Counted from the stretch's first letter, positions 47,135 through 62,700 are shown. The stretch: DNA of 64,000 bases from Candidatus Dadabacteria bacterium (GCA_009840385.1 VXNX01000013.1:324222-388221); one strand, 5' to 3'. The notes: generated from the sequence alone by a model not told the origin. Program-made: numbers and translations.

Positions 47135-47764
47135 CTAAGATTCCGTTTTTACAAGCAGTCCCGAAGCAAGCTGCGAGAAAACCGCGTCTGCCACCTCTCC
47201 CGCGTCCATCGAGAAATCGTGATGAACCATTACCGCACCCACGGCCCCGTAGAGCATGAGGGCTCGGAGCCTCGGGTTCTGTCTCACGAAGCTTCCTTCG
47301 TCTATGCCTTTTTCTATTATTCTCTCGTAGAGTCTCACGCGACTCATTCTCCATTTTTCGGTAAGTTCGAAGTGCTCCTTTAGAAGATGGGTCTCGTCGC
47401 GGGAGAGGATCCGAAGAACCTTAAGGTTCCGTCTGTAGAAAGTGAATATGGTCGCAAGCAGTTTCCTAAGCTTAGCGGGAGCGGGATCTGAGTTTTCTAT
47501 TTCCTTCTGCAAAAGCGTCTCTATCGCCTCGAAGCTCTCCTTCAAGATTTCGAGGTAGAGGTTCTCCTTCGAGGAGAAGTAGTTATAGATTGTTCCCTTA
47601 GATACGCCAATCTCCTCAGCTATCTCCTCCATGGTGAGTTCATGATAGCCTTTCTCGGAGAAAAGATCGGTTGCGGTCCTCAGTATCTCGCCGCGACGGC
47701 GGAATTTTCTGGATGTTTTTGCTGCTGACGTGCTTCTCTCGGGAACGCTTGTAGCTTGAACCAT
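47135..47764 (-). CDS. TetR/AcrR-family transcriptional regulator
   Basis: A 209-residue repressor. The N-terminal HTH (residues about 24-70) reads ILRTATDLFSEKGYHELTMEEIAEEIGVSKGTIYNYF, interrupted here only for naming its parts: the recognition helix is VSKGTIYNYF. A helical ligand-binding domain follows with no recognisable ligand motif. A perfect palindrome lies on its own promoter, so autorepression is likely; cotranscription with the aminotransferase suggests the target pathway. Confidence 0.9.
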   Translation of the reverse strand: MVQATSVPERSTSAAKTSRKFRRRGEILRTATDLFSEKGYHELTMEEIAEEIGVSKGTIYNYFSSKENLYLEILKESFEAIETLLQKEIENSDPAPAKLRKLLATIFTFYRRNLKVLRILSRDETHLLKEHFELTEKWRMSRVRLYERIIEKGIDEGSFVRQNPRLRALMLYGAVGAVMVHHDFSMDAGEVADAVFSQLASGLLVKTES

Positions 47765-50700
47765 ACCTCACCCACTGACTGACTCGTCAGTCAGATTAAC
47801 AATTTCCAAAAAAGTTGTCAAGCAGAAATTTGGAGAATGGGCTAGAAATACTCGCGGAGGTTCTCTGGCAATTCTTATTGGGACAGCAATTTGCCGTCAG
47901 GACCGCATATCCGGACGGGTAAAACCGTATATCTCACTCATTCGTCTTCGAAACTCCCTTTGACCTCCGTGGGCGGGATGGCGGACCCGGAAAACCTCCC
48001 TGTCTACCCGCAGACGCTCTAGGCTAAAAACCGCGTCGTTTCCTATGGCAACCAATCTTTCGGGCTTCAAAAGACAGATAAGTTCATAAAGCATTTCCTC
48101 TCCCGCTTTTCTTTCGCAGGCGTTGTGCCTGCGGTTTGTAAAAGGATTTTGGGGCTTGTGCGGATGTAGCGGGAAAACGTTCCAGAGAAATACCGTGTCA
48201 TTAATCTGGTCAAGAACATCCCATACGACAGTGGCAGTACCCTCATTTATCATGCCTTTTGTCGGCTTTTCAATCGAAACACCCCAGCGCTTTGCGTGGT
48301 TATTGAGGTGCGCGTCATCAGTGAAAGCCAGCCCCGTTCTCCTGCCACCTCGATGCCCGAAATCGCGCCCGACCCAGAGGGAATCGACCCCCGATTCCGT
48401 GGCCGCAATCAGTATCTTAAGCAGAGAGTCGCGTCGTATCCGAGCCGCGCCTTTGCGGTCGCACACTGCGCAGCACTCGGAATAGGGATTAAATGCATCC
48501 TGAAAACTAAGGCCCTCTAGTGTTTTTACAAACCCTTGGTGCGTCATGATCCCCTCCGCGCCTGCGGCATCATATCTGCGGAAACCAATCCGCATACGTA
48601 GGACCTAATATAAACGACATCCCCGGGGTGGGAGAAAATCTTTAAATTCACGAAAATTCCCTTACCATAATATCTTCGATGAAAAGGATACTGGCCATTC
48701 TCGCATTCGGGGTCATTCTAGGTGTGGGCCTTTGCATGTCGGAGAACGTATCGAGGCATGACGCTGAGAAACCCACTCCCAAGACCCCGGTGCTTGAGCC
48801 GCTTGCGGAGCGGCTTTCAAGAGCAACTATCCCGGTCACCGTTCCCACAGCCGCCGTGGGAGAAGCGCTTGAGCGCAGAACGCCGAAACGGGTGTCAGGC
48901 TTGAGGAAAAACGTTCTCGGAGGACGTTTTATCCAAAGCGAGCTTAGCTGGGATCTTGTACGCTCGGACCTTAGGGTATCGGGCCGCAGCGGGGCGCTGA
49001 GCGTAGCAACCGAGCTTAGCGGAGAGACCCGCGCAACGGGAACTCTTCAGCTGATAAGAAAGTTTGACGTGAAAGCGCGCGGCGACGTACTTGCAAGCGT
49101 CTCCCTCACCGCAAATCCGACCCTCGAAACTGACTGGCGCATCTCCCCGAATCTCTCCAAAACAAAAATAGACATACAAAGAGCCGATATTCCGATAAAG
49201 CGCATCGGAAATCTTGACGTAGGGAAGCATATAATTCCCGGAGTTCAAATCACGGCTGAGGGACTTCGCACGCAACTCAACCGAAGCGTGGCCCGAAGCA
49301 ATTTCTTCAGGCAGGCAGCCGAAAAAGGCTGGAAGAGGCTCTGCGGTTCAACGCCGCTTGGAGAGGGCTCGGGGCTCTGGCTTGAGACAAAGCCCGTAGT
49401 CGCGCGCGCGGCGCAGGTCCGCATCGGTCGCAAAGAAATCCGCTCCACGATTGGAGTTGAAGTAAAAACGCGCATCCTAACCGAAAAGACGCAGCCCAGA
49501 TGCCCCTTCCCGAAAGCCCTGCTCATAGAAAAGCCCAAGCCAGGAGGCTTCGAAATCGTCATTCCCACTATAATCGATTACGAAACGCTTGAGCGGACGC
49601 TTGCCGAGGAGACAGTCGGCAAGTCTCTCGGCAAAAACGTCTCCATAGTCATAAAGGCAATAAGGATCCGCCCGCATGGAGAGCGGCTTCTGCTTGAAAC
49701 CACGGTGGCAGTGGAAACGGATTACCTATACGGCACGGGGACCAAGGGGATCCTGTACGTGCTTGCCGAACCGAAACTAAACCCTAAAGCGCAGACCATA
49801 ACGCTCGAAAACGTAAAGCTTGAAACTGATTCGCAGAATGTGCTTTTCTCAATGGCGGGAAAGGCCGCGGAACCCCTGCTGCTGGAGGCCGTCTCAAGGC
49901 GCATCCCCTTTGACCTTGGCCCGAAGCTCGAGGAGCTTAGGAACCGGTCAGAGGACGCGATTTCGGCGCTTTCATCAGAAAATGTCTCGGTTACGGGCAA
50001 AGTGAGGCGGGTGCGTATAACGCGCCTTGACGTGGGGCCCGAGCACCTGCGTTTAGTCCTAACGGCAGAAGGCAGGGTGAGAGCAAGGGTACAGGCGATT
50101 CCCTAGCTGAATTCTTCCGCATCCGGGAGTCTTAGGAAGATTCCGAAGGGCGGTTTTTCTGGTACACTTTTCAGAGGAGAAGATCATATGAGCGTATGGG
50201 GAAAAATAATCGGCGGCGCGGCGGGATTCGCGCTGGGCGGCCCGCTCGGGGCGCTGCTCGGCGCCATGGCGGGACACGCGTTTGTCGACACCGGGGAGCG
50301 GCCGACCGACACGCGCTCGAGAAAGCAAGTCGCCTTCACGGCCGGGGTTATAATACTCGCGGCCAAGATGGCGAAAGCCGACGGGGTAGTGAGGGAAGAG
50401 GAAATCGAGGCTTTCCGCCAAACTTTTAATCCGATTTTAAGAAACGAGGTGAAAGAGGCCGAGGTAGCACGCATCTTCAACATCGCCAAAAAAGACTCGG
50501 AGGGTTTTGAGCCCTACGCTCAACAGCTTGCCGAGATGTTCAGGGGCAACCCCGCGGTCCTTGAAGAGCTTTTAAACTGCCTGTTTCTCATTGCCAAGGC
50601 CGATAACGTCTACCATCCAAAGGAAAACGAGTATCTCGAAAGCGTGGCCGAGATATTCGGGCTGAGCGAAGCGGCATTCAGGCGTATCCGCGCTGCGCAC

Positions 50701-53700
50701 GGTGTCGACAAGCCGGATCCGTACGAAATCCTAGGAGTTGCGAGGGAAATTCCGGACGAAGAACTCAAAAGCAAGTACCGCGAACTTGTCCGCGCCCACC
50801 ATCCCGACACGCTGATCGCCCAAGGCGTTCCCCAGGAGTTCGTAGACGCGGCAAACGAGAAGCTCTCGGTCATAAACGATGCGTACGACCGGATCGAGAA
50901 GGAGCGGAAGGTGGTCTGATCCCACTACCTGGACGATCCCCTATAACACCCTAAAAGGAGAATCATCCCATTGAGCGAGACGATCGCCCTTTGCTTCAGC
51001 GGCGGCAAGGACAGCGCCATGGCGCTTCAGGAAATTCGAAGGCGCGGAGGATACCGCGTGGCGGAACTTGTGACGACGGTAACTGACGCCTACGACCGGG
51101 TGAGCATGCACGGAGTGCGCCGCGCACTGCTTCGCAGGCAGGCAGAGTCCCTAGGTCTGCCGCTTATGGAAGTCGTGGTACCGCCGGAATCGTCAAATGC
51201 TGTCTACGAACGGGAAATGGGAAAGGCGTTCTCCAGGATTCGCGACAAGGGCATTCGCCAAGTCGCCTTCGGCGATATATTCTTGGAAGATCTCAGGGAT
51301 TACAGAGAACGACAGCTTGCAGCCTCGGGACTAACCTGCCTCTTTCCTATATGGAAGCGACCGACACGGTCTTTAGCCCAAACCTTTATAGATGAGGGAT
51401 TCTGTGCGGTAACGGTATGTGTTGACTCAGAGGTGCTGGATAAGTCTTTTGCGGGGCGCCATTTCGACATAGCGTTTCTTAACGACCTTCCAAGCAGTGT
51501 CGACCCCTGCGGGGAGAACGGCGAATTTCACACGTTTGTTTTCGACGGACCGATATTCTCCCACCCGATTGAGTTCACAGGCGGTACGGTAGTTGAAAGA
51601 GATGGTTTCTTTTTCTATGACCTCTTGCTAAGTTAACACCGGCAAACTGGGAATTCTTTCGCATCTAACTCAATTTATCCGCGGGAGATGTCTGAACTTA
51701 GACGACCGGCGAAGTATATCCGCAAGAGCTTTTCGTTCCTCCCAGTTAAGCTCGGATGCTATCTCGGCTATAACTTCGAGAACCCGCCGCTTCTGCCTAT
51801 GGCGCTCCAGAAACATCTTATCCAGGCTCTCCCGGTAAGCTTGAGCATTGAATTGCTCCGCCTCGAGAATAGCGATTACCTCCCCGCTCAGCTGACGTCT
51901 TACTTTTTTCCTCTCCGCATCGGGAAGCGCAGTGCGCAGTTTTTCCTTAAGCTCGGCGCGCCTTGCTTCCGGAAGGGAAGATTGGTCAAGTAGGGCGATT
52001 ATACGCTCTCCCCGCTTCACTTGATGACGGTCGCACCCTCGCCCAGTTGCAAAACCTATGAGAACAACTCCCAGGACAACCAACAACAGTACTAATAATC
52101 TGACCGGGTTTCTCATAACAATCCTTCCTCGTCGTCAAGCAGCTGCTCGATAACGCTCTCGGGGGCCACATGGGAATCCGCTCCGCCGTAGCTCATCACG
52201 CCTGCCAGGAACCCGACCGCAAGAAACAAGGCAAGGCAGAATGCGGGAACGGGCGACCAGAACACCCTGAAAACCCACCTCAAGGCTCCCTGTCTCTGCG
52301 GGACGAGCGACGCCGCGCTTATTATTCTCCCGGCCAGGTCACCGGGGACCGGGGGAACGTCATACGTGCGCAACAACTCCTCAAGTTTCCTGTCCTTATC
52401 CATATACCTTCTCAAAGATAACGGCCCATCTCCCGTCTGAGTGTCGCCTTGGCCCTCATTAGTAAAGAGCGAATCGCCGAAACGCTTATCTTCATGATCT
52501 CGGCGGCGTCCTCATGTCTCAGTTCCTCGTAGAAGCACAGGATCAAAGCGGTTTTCTGTCTCGGAGGCAACCTCTTAATCTCCCTTGCAAGCAAGGCCTT
52601 CTCCTCGCTCTCGGCAACCTTGCTTTCCGAGTCGGGGTTTTCATCTTTTGGTTCAAGAGATTCGGGGACCGCCGCCTCGGCGCGTTTTTTCCTGCTGTCA
52701 AGACAGAGATTCACCACCACCCGGTAAAACCAGGTAGTGAACCTTGCTCCCCTTCGAGGATCCCATATATCCGGGGTCTCCCACAGCTTTATAAATGCCG
52801 CCTGCACTATGTCTTCTGCTTCCTCACGCCTAGCAGTGTAGCGGTAGGCAAGCCGGTAATACCTGTCGCTATGCCTCCTTACAAGCACGGCGAACGCCGC
52901 ACGGTCGCCTTCGCCTACACGTTCAAGCAAGCTTTCATCGTCCGGTGACTCTTTTGCCATGCGGTTTGTTTCCATCTAGCCGTGGCCGCAGAGCGCCACC
53001 GATCTTATTGCTGTTTCCGCGCTATTTGCCGGCGCACTGCCCGGAATCTTTTTTCTTCTCTCTGTGCTTTTCTTTCTTGGCGGCCCAGTATTTCTTTACT
53101 TCTTCCTTTGTAAGACTGCCGTTGCCGTCAGCATCCATCTTGGCGAATTTTTTCTCCACGTGGGCCATAAACTCGGCCTTTGAGATAACGCCGTCAGAGT
53201 TTGCGTCTTTTTTCTCGAACATTCTGTCCATTTTAGCGGACTTTCTGGGGCAATCCGCTTCCTTACCACAATCTCCGCAATGGGCCGAGGCAAATGTCGC
53301 CCCACCGAGGAACAGAACCGCCAATACGGAAAACATCAGTGCTTTTCTCATTACGCACCTCCATGTGATTTATGAATTTAGAACTAGTCTACAATTTTAT
53401 ACGATTGAGAGAGAAAAAGTGTTCGCGGTGAATAGAAACAGGTCTGTTTCTTAACGACTTTTTTCTCGCGTTTGTATATTCTAGCACTATATGATTGGAT
53501 CTAAGCAATCTAACACGGAAAAATTTTAATGCTTGAAAAATTCCCTTATTGTTCTGGAACCTGGCAATACCGACGAATCGTAAGTGCAACTGTGGTTTTG
53601 GTGGTTTGGTTTATGTTTTTGGGTTCTTCAGAAATCCAACAGCATCCCAAGACATTTCACAATGCAAAGATGCTGTTGGCAGATATTCATGAACAGATCG

Positions 53701-56700
53701 ACCATTTAGAGACCTTTTATTGTAGATGCCATTATGTTCGCAAGAATTCAGGCGGTGACATAGACCGCAACTCTTGTGGCCTTAAAGCACGCAAAAACGA
53801 GGACCGATCTGACAGAGTTGAATGGGAGCATATTGTGCCTGCATCTTGGATTGGGGAAAATCATTCTTGCTGGACACAAGGACATGATCTGTGCGTTAAA
53901 AATGGAAAACGATTCAAGGGTCGAAAATGTTGCATGGAACCAGGGGTTGACCAAGAATTTATGGTAGCACATAACGACCCGCACAACCTTTTTCCAGCTA
54001 GCGGAGAATTAAATGGTGACCGTTCCAATTATCCCTATGGGACTGTAAATGGAGAACCGCGTAAATATGGATCATGCGACTTCGAGCTAGGAGGTTCGCC
54101 GAAAGTAGTCGAACCAACTAACAGTGTTCGCGGTGAAATTGCTCGCGCAATGCTCTATATGGAAGACAGGTACAAGGTAAATGTGAGAATGGCACGCAAG
54201 GAATTGCTTAAATGGCACAAGGACGATCCACCCGCCAGTTGGGAGTTGAACCGTGCAATGCAAATCGAAGTTGAAACCGGACTGGAAAATTCCTATATTA
54301 CCCCGTAATTTTACGTGCGATTCTCTTACTCTTATTCGCAATAAGAGGTTTTTCCGCTGAGAAATTTAAATTCGATTTGTTCTTGGCCGGCCGTAAGATT
54401 TCTCTTTTAAAATATAAAAATCTTCAATTTGGGCCCCTAGGTGCAACTAGTTGGAAAACTCACACAGCGTCAACCCCAACCCCGTCAATTATCCTCTCCA
54501 CCCTCTTCTCCCACGTGTATTCGGCAGCGTCCGAGCGGGCCCCTTCTGAAATCCGAGCGCAGAGCTCCGAATCAGCAAGCATGAGGCCAAGCGCCCGAAT
54601 AAACTCCCCCCCTTTATCAGGAGGAGTAACAATCGAGTTCTCCCCCGGCCTCAATATCTCAAGAACCGACGGAACCCCGGTAGCAACAATGGGTTTTCCA
54701 GCGGCCATATACTCGAAAAGCTTAAGCGGAGAAGTAAACTTCCCTGCCTCCGTCCCGTCCCTTATCGTTACCTTGGACGAATAGGGCATAACCAAAACAT
54801 CTGAGGCAAGGAGGTAAGAAGGTACTTCCCGTTGTCGCACAAACCCCTCTATTTTGAAATTGGCCGATCCATCTTGCCTCACCATCTCGCGCCAAAGCGC
54901 GTTGTCCTTCTCCCTGCCCCCGACAATGAGAAACTCGACTTCGGGCATTTGTGCCGCGGCACGCACTAGAATCTCAAGCCCTCTTCCCCTGTAAGTATTC
55001 CCACAGTAGCACACTATTTTTCTCCCGAGCGGAAGACCGAGACGCTCCCGGAGCGAGGAAATGTTGTGTTCTCCTTCGAATGCCTCCCGTTCGAAGCCGT
55101 TCGGTGCAACTATGGGATTTTGCCCCGTCATCCCGAGGCAGAAGTATATGTCGTGTAGCCCCCGCGAGTTAAAGGACATCCCGAGCAGGTTCTTCGAGCG
55201 GGAAAAAGAACTTATTATTCTTTCGGCCGCCCAGTTAACCGGAGGGTGGTGAGCATCGTAGACCGTCGGAACCCCGAGAGCCTTGGTCGCGAACCAAGCA
55301 AAAACAAGGTCCCTGGTGAGCACAAAATCAAAATCATTTCTTTTTCTCCGGGCATAAAAAGCACTCAAAAAACCATGTAGCGGCCGCCTAGCAGGCCCGC
55401 CCGAAAGCGCAATCGAGGTTACGCGAAAAGGAGTCTTAATACCGTAATATGAAAAAAGTCTTTCCTTGTTAACCCGCCCCGGCAGGACGCACTCAACCTC
55501 GATTCCCAGATTGGCCATCGCCTGACACATCTTGAGCATGTGAACGGCGCTTGCCCCTTCTGTAAAGAGCGGGTGGCTTCCTACGTAAAGCACTCTCAGT
55601 CCTTCGTATTTTTTCATCCGGGCTTAAACCTTAAACCCTCTTTCGGCTTTATTTATAACCCCGACCGATCTTCGAGAGGATTGCTTGCGTAAAAAGCGGA
55701 TACTTCGGGATCAGAAGCTCGCTTGAGGCTATTTTACCTTGAACGCCGTCCATTCTTAAATCCAAACCGTTCCCGGTCACACACCCGTACCAATTCAGTT
55801 AGAATTAGCCCCATGAATCCACTTCTCTCGATCGATATCTCATACAGAGCGATAAGGAGCAACAAGGTAAGATCGTTTCTTACCACTCTGGGAATAATCA
55901 TAGGTGTCGCGGCGGTAATTTCCCTTGTATCGATAACCGGCGGCGCGAAGAAAATGATAGAGGGACAGCTCGCGTCCCTCGGAGCCAACTCCCTGGCAGT
56001 AAAGAGCGGAAAAATTACAAAGAGCGGAAAAACCCTCCTCGGGGGTAATGTAAAACCACTTACAAGGAAAGATGTGGAAGCGATAAGAAATCTTGAATCG
56101 GTCAAATACGTCTCAGCGATATCCAACACGACCGCCAATGTGGTCTCGGGAAACAGAAACGTTTTTACCGCCGTGATAGGAACAGGAAAAGACTTCATAT
56201 TCATAAACGACTGGTTTCCCGAGAGGGGAACGTTTTTCAATGAGATTGACGTAAGGGAAGCGGCCCTCGTCTGCGTGCTGGGAAAGACCGTGAAGGAAAA
56301 TCTGTTCGGAAGCCAAGACCCTATAGGAAAAAACCTGAGAATCGGCAAATACACCTACAGGGTTATCGGGGTGATGTCCCCGATCGGTCCCACTCCCAGC
56401 GGAAAAGACCAGGACGATATCGTTCTGCTTCCCTACACCTCTGTTCAGAAGAGGCTTGTCGGAACCAGATCGCTCGACAGAATCACGATTTTCGTGGACC
56501 CCTCCTACGATCTCGCTCTCGCCCAAGGGCAAGTGGAAAAAGTTCTGCGAAGACAGCACGGGATCAAAGACGAAATGGAAGACGATTTTTCCGTAAGAAC
56601 TCAGCAAACGCAGATAAACACCATAAAGAACGTCTCAAGAATCCTTACCGTGCTTCTCGGAAGCATAGCGTCGATCTCGCTTGTTGTGGGAGGAATCGGG

Positions 56701-59700
56701 ATAATGAACATAATGCTCGTCTCGGTAGGGGAAAGAACAAGGGAAATAGGCATCAGGCTCGCCGTAGGGGCTAAGGAGAAAAACATACTGGTCCAGTTTC
56801 TAATCGAATCCGTACTTCTTTCCCTTGTAGGCGGCGCGATAGGAACGGCGGCCGGAATACTGATCTCCAAGTTAGCTTCGGCGATAACCGGCTGGCCCAC
56901 CCAGATATCCGTGCTGTCTATAATCGTGGCTTTTCTGTTCTCAGCCCTCGTCGGTATAGTCTTCGGCATATACCCCGCGAAAAAAGCGGCGGCGCTTAAT
57001 CCAATAGAAGCTCTGAGGTATGAGTAAGAAATCCAACGCCCGCCCTAAAAAGATCCTTTTCGTCTCTCCCAATCTCGCGGCCGGAGGAGCTCAGAGGCAA
57101 CTAATCAATATCGCTAACGGCTTGCACCGCAGAGGATACGAAGTCTCGGTCTTTTTGTTCTATGACAAAGGAAACTTGAGGAATTCCCTCGATAAAAACA
57201 TAAAAATATTTTCCCCATGCTCCATAAAGTTTCTGCAAAGACCGAAGCTCCTCGGGATCCTTTATGGAACACTGAGACTTCTGGGGATCGTAGTGACCGA
57301 AAAACCGGATCTGCTCTACAGCAGGCAGTGGCCCAAGATACCAGTCGCCATAATAGGAAAAATCCTGAAAGTTAAGACGGTTTCAGTTGAGGGGAACAAC
57401 CTTGAACACACGCTTCTTCTAAGAAAAAGACCGCTTCTATTTCGGATCAGGAAACTGTGCGCGCAACTCTCGGATAAGGTGGTCGCCAATTCCAGAAGCC
57501 TCGCCTACGAAGTAAAAGAGGTGTTCAGTCTAGATTCCGAAGTGGAGGTAATTTACAACGGTATCGACATCGAGGATATAAGAAAAAAATCAAAAGAGGA
57601 GCAAAATCACAAATGGCTTGGAACCGAAGCGCCTCTCATACTCGCGATGGGGTACCTAAAGGACGAGCAGAAAGGGTTTTCTTATCTCCTTGAGGCCCTT
57701 GAAATCGTAAACCGCTCAAAATCCGCACGACTGATAATTATCGGAAACGGCAAAAAGGAAAAACTGGAAGAACTCTCAGAGAGACTTTCAATAAGAGACA
57801 AAACGGATTTTTTCAGTACGGTCCCTAATCCTTTTCCCTACATGGCAAGAGCCGACATCTTTGCGTGTTCTTCCTTATACGAAGGACTCTCAAACGTTAT
57901 TCTCGAAGCACTGGCTCTGGGAAAACCGGTGATATCCACGGACCACAAACACGGCGCAAACGAAATCATCGAGAACGGAAAAAACGGAATTCTCGTACCC
58001 ATAAGAGATCCGCAAAAAATGGCGGATGCCATCCTGAAAGTACTGGAAGACGGAGAACTGAGGCAAAGTCTGGAAGCAGAAGCGAAGAAAAGATCGGAGA
58101 ACTTTTCAAGAGATAAGATGATCTCCGGATACGAAAAACTCTTCGGCGACATGTAGCGCGCTATTCCCGAAAGAGACCTAGTCGCCTGACCGAAAGACCA
58201 TCCCACGACACCCAGAAGACAAACGCCGCAAGCCACTGCGGAAAAGGCGTTCCTATGATAATCCCGAAACCCAACAACATAAAAAACAGTCCCGGAACTA
58301 TAACCATCCTCAGATGTCTGTTAACCAAAGCCAAAGGAGCGCAAGACTCAAGCAGTACCGTCGCGCCGGCCAGACAGGAAGAGAGCCAGACCTTGCTCCC
58401 AAGCCAAAAAGGTAGCCACTCTATGAGCGGATCGACCCTGTCTCCCGCAAGTCCCTTATTTACGAACAAAGTTGCCATGTATTCAGAAGTAATCCACTCC
58501 AAATTGGGGTTTCTTAACTTCGAGATCCCGGCCGCGCAGAAAACCAGCGTGATCATCACCCAGATCAATCTTACGGGCCACTGATACGCAGGGCTTGGTT
58601 TTTTTACGCTCGACCCGAATGGCCACCACCCGTACCTTCGCTTAACCACCGAGTCAAGGGAGAAACCGTCCCCGCAACGGGAAAAACACAAAACGCAGAA
58701 TATAACGAGCATCAATGATTCCATATGGTGCGTTTTGGCGAAGCTGTTTTCCATCCCGAGCAGATAAAAGCCCACTAGAAAAGAACAAAGAGTGCTGAAA
58801 CGCGTAAGGAACCCGAGAGAGCTCAATAGAAGACTTGCAAGCCACAGAAACCCTAGAAATCCGAGAATATCAGCGGAGAGAACCGGTATACGGAAAAAAT
58901 CAAAGATAAATATCGGATGCCAGAGAACATCGGGAACCTTGGCCCACTGGGAAAAATCCTTTCCCAAATAAAGACACAGGATGATTCCGTAGAAAAGAAA
59001 CCTGCATATTCCAAGATTCCGGGGGTCAGCATCCTCAAAGAAAAAACCGGAAAAAGCAGAACTCAATTTCCCAGAATTACTACTCATCCTCAGGTAACCC
59101 GTATTTATAAGAATAAACCAGCTTGGTTTCGGGAATAACTTCTTGTGGCGGTACATCGGTCCAATCCCACTTGGTTAGGTAAAGATTCATGGAGACAATA
59201 GGTGGGCTGCCGTGAAGTTTTTCCCCGCGGTTATGTTCATATTGCGCAAGCAGGTAGTCAAACAGTATGCGAAGCTCTTTTTTGGTGTCTCCCACAGCAC
59301 CGCTTTTCTTATAGGGAAGCAGACGTTTTATATTTTCTTTGAGGTCTGTTTGATCCACCGGCAGGAAGTTTAGACGCCCAAGAGCGGATTCGAGTTCTTT
59401 TTCCTGCTTACGGGCAAAAGATTCCCGGTTGAGAATCCTGTTTATACCCTTCTCCAACCTGACTTTGTCAAGAGGCAAGAAAGCTTTTTGGCTGTCCAGT
59501 ATCACCTCTTTTCCGTCGCTTGTCAGTCCATAAAACTCAAAACTCGAAGCTATAGTTACTGGATTAGACTTGCTGAACATCGAGTAATTCGAAAACGGCC
59601 AGATATCGGGAAGGGGAAAAACGACGTATAACCCCTGAATGGTTATCAGGGTTATTACAAATACCTGTACGCACCTGCTTCTCACGGTGTTTTTATTCAT

Positions 59701-62700
59701 AAACTCTGCCAGCGGAAAATTCGGTTGCCGCCAGTTCTCTCAGAAGGAGATGTCCCCTGAACGCAAAAACCGACTTAAAACTCGGTAGAAACACTCTTAA
59801 GATGATAAAAAGTTAACCGGATGCTGAGGGCTTTTTGTTTATCTCCAGATTAAAAAACATCCGATTAATAATTACAAACAATCTCTCGAGGGGCAAGACA
59901 GTCACCTCAAATACACATGTTTAAGCCTCTGCGCCAAATAAAGGGCCGCTAGGAAATGAACAAATTCCACAACAAGGTAAGTGATGCCGGCGCCCATGTA
60001 TGAATATTTTGGAACTAACACAAGCAATAAAGCAACATACCCCAATATTTTAAACATACTGACTGCCGTTCTCAGTCCAGGTCTTCCAACAGCCAGAAGC
60101 AACGGAGTTAGCCAGAATGTGGCTCCCGTAAAGAGAACCCCTATTGTCAGCACCCTCATGGTATTGGAAGCGGGCACGTACTGGTCACCGAAAATGAGGC
60201 CAATGAACTGTTCCGTAAACAGAAGTATTACGATAAGAACCGGTACTATGAATTTTAGCAGGCTCCTAACGGAAAACTTCACGATTTCAACTAGCCTGTC
60301 ATATAAATTCAACGTTGAAAGACTTACAAGCTTCGGGAAAATTGCCTCATATAAGGGATCCGTAATCCTCCCAATCACTTTGATGACAGCCCTTGCAACT
60401 TTGTATAAACCCGCAGCCTCCGTGGTGAAAAAATATCCCAGCACCAAAACGGCGATTTTCCCCTCATTGGCTATCGTCAACGTCGCGTTAAAGCTCGTGT
60501 TGACCAGAAACCACGTTATCTCTCTCATCCTGTGCGAAAGAAGTCCTATTCTCGATGAAAACCAACTGCCAAGCCCCTTATCCCTAAGCATCCTGCTGAC
60601 CACTATCTGAGTCAGTAAAAATTCAAAGAACGAAACGGCTACATAGGCGAAAAGTACACCCCTGATTCCGTAACCGAGATATAAGGCTATCAATACGGAA
60701 CTCAGCTTAAAAACCGCCTTTGATGACTTAACGAAAACAATCGTTTTGAACTTGTCAAACACCCTGAAAAGTGCTTCGGACGTGGCATTAGCGGTAGCAA
60801 TCACTAAGCTGAAAGAAAAAATCAGGACCAGTTCAAACCCGTCAGGAGATTTTATGAATACATCATTAGCCACTCCGGCAAGCAAAACACAGACCGCAAA
60901 AGCTAAAAGACCAGTTGCAACGTCAACTAAGTAAGAGAATTTTATCATTGATAAAGCATTGTCCGATTCATTTTTCTCCGTAAACTCACCCACATATTTC
61001 ACAACGGATTCCCAGACTCTGAAATCAAGAAGAGAACTTACGATTTTCACGTAAGCGACAACCAAAGTCAGCAGACCAAAGAGTTCAAGCCCAAGAAATC
61101 TTGCCAGAATAATCATTTCCACTATGTTAGCAGCGGATGGAACGGACTTTGCCACAAAAAGCCAAGACACGTTTTTCGTAAGTTCCTTTTTGTCCGCTTT
61201 TAGTTCATTCATTAGGTACTTACCATGCTCTTTTTGAGGCTATTGCTGGATTGGGCTCGACGTAACAACCGTGAAACGCCCATAACTTGCAACAGTAAAA
61301 TCAGGATAGCTTTGTCGAATCTGTGAATGCACCCACTTGTTGTCTTCAACGAAATACACAAACCGATCAGAAAGATAAGGAACTACACACTCCATTGTTT
61401 TCATGATGGCTTCGGAGTCATGGACACCATCGTCAATAAAAATATCGATTTTGTCATGGCCCAGAATGTCCCCCAAGTGTTCATGATTATCTTCATACTG
61501 ATCAAAGTAATGCAGTTCCGGCATGTTATTTGCGAAAGCTCCCAAGCCCTTTAGCTTGTCAATATTCGCATTGAAATATTCAAGATCAATATCGAGACCT
61601 ATTATCCGTCCAGATTCAAACAGATCGCACCACAAGGCAAGACCCGTTCCCTTTAAAATGCCGAGTTCTATGAGAGTAAAAGAGTCAGAGCTGGAAACGA
61701 AAGGGGCAAGATATCTTGCGTACACTTTCCCGTAATCATGAAACAACATGCGATCCCCCCCTTGCATGAGTCGACGCTCCAATTTGGCTTTGGTATGCGA
61801 ATCATGGTGCTCGCTCATAACTCTACGAGGCAAACCGCCTATATATCCTCCATATTTTTGCTCTGTCTCGATCAGCCATCTTAGATTCCCAGGTCGCGAA
61901 GAGTTGTTTTTGCTAAGATATATTTGTTTCCGAATGTAAACTCTGGCAAAACGAATGTTTCGTTTAATAAAACGCCACATGCTCAAAATTTGATTCCTCC
62001 TATAATTTACTAGGTGAAAAATGTTGGAGCATAATATATTTCTATTCAAGTTAATGCTTTTATAGCAAGGATTTTACGTGAAGAGCTCTCTTACCAATGC
62101 GCTATAACATACTCTAATAGGAGAAGAATAGATTATTGTGAGGAGATTTGCGAATAATGAAAACACTATTGATAACGGTATTTGTTTCGGTGACCGCGTT
62201 CACGTTACCATTCAAAGCTGAACTATTCAGATTAAGCACATACGGAAACTGCACAATTTATAAAGAGATAAATGAATTCAATGATGAATTAAAAGGCTAT
62301 CATCTTACATATAGCTTTGAAGGGACGGTTATTACAGTTCCGCACCGAAACCCGGTTATCAGGTCCAAGGCAGTTTCCGCTACACTTCAACCCTATATTC
62401 AGAGGTAATGGAAGAAATATTTAATGCGAGCAACGCTGATCGGATTTAGCGCAATCCTTATGTGGTCGCTGCTGGCCCTTCTGACGGCCTCATCAGGGAA
62501 AGTGCCGCCATTCCAGCTTGCCGCGATGTGTTTTTCGATTGCCGCCTCCATCGGACTGATCGCACTTTCCGCAAAGCCGTCGGGCTTTCGCAATTTGCGC
62601 CAGCCCTTGCACATATGGTTTCTCGGCGTTGGAGGACTGTTCGGCTATCACTTTTTCTATTTCACCGCACTGCGCAACGCACCGGCTGTTGAAGCGAGTC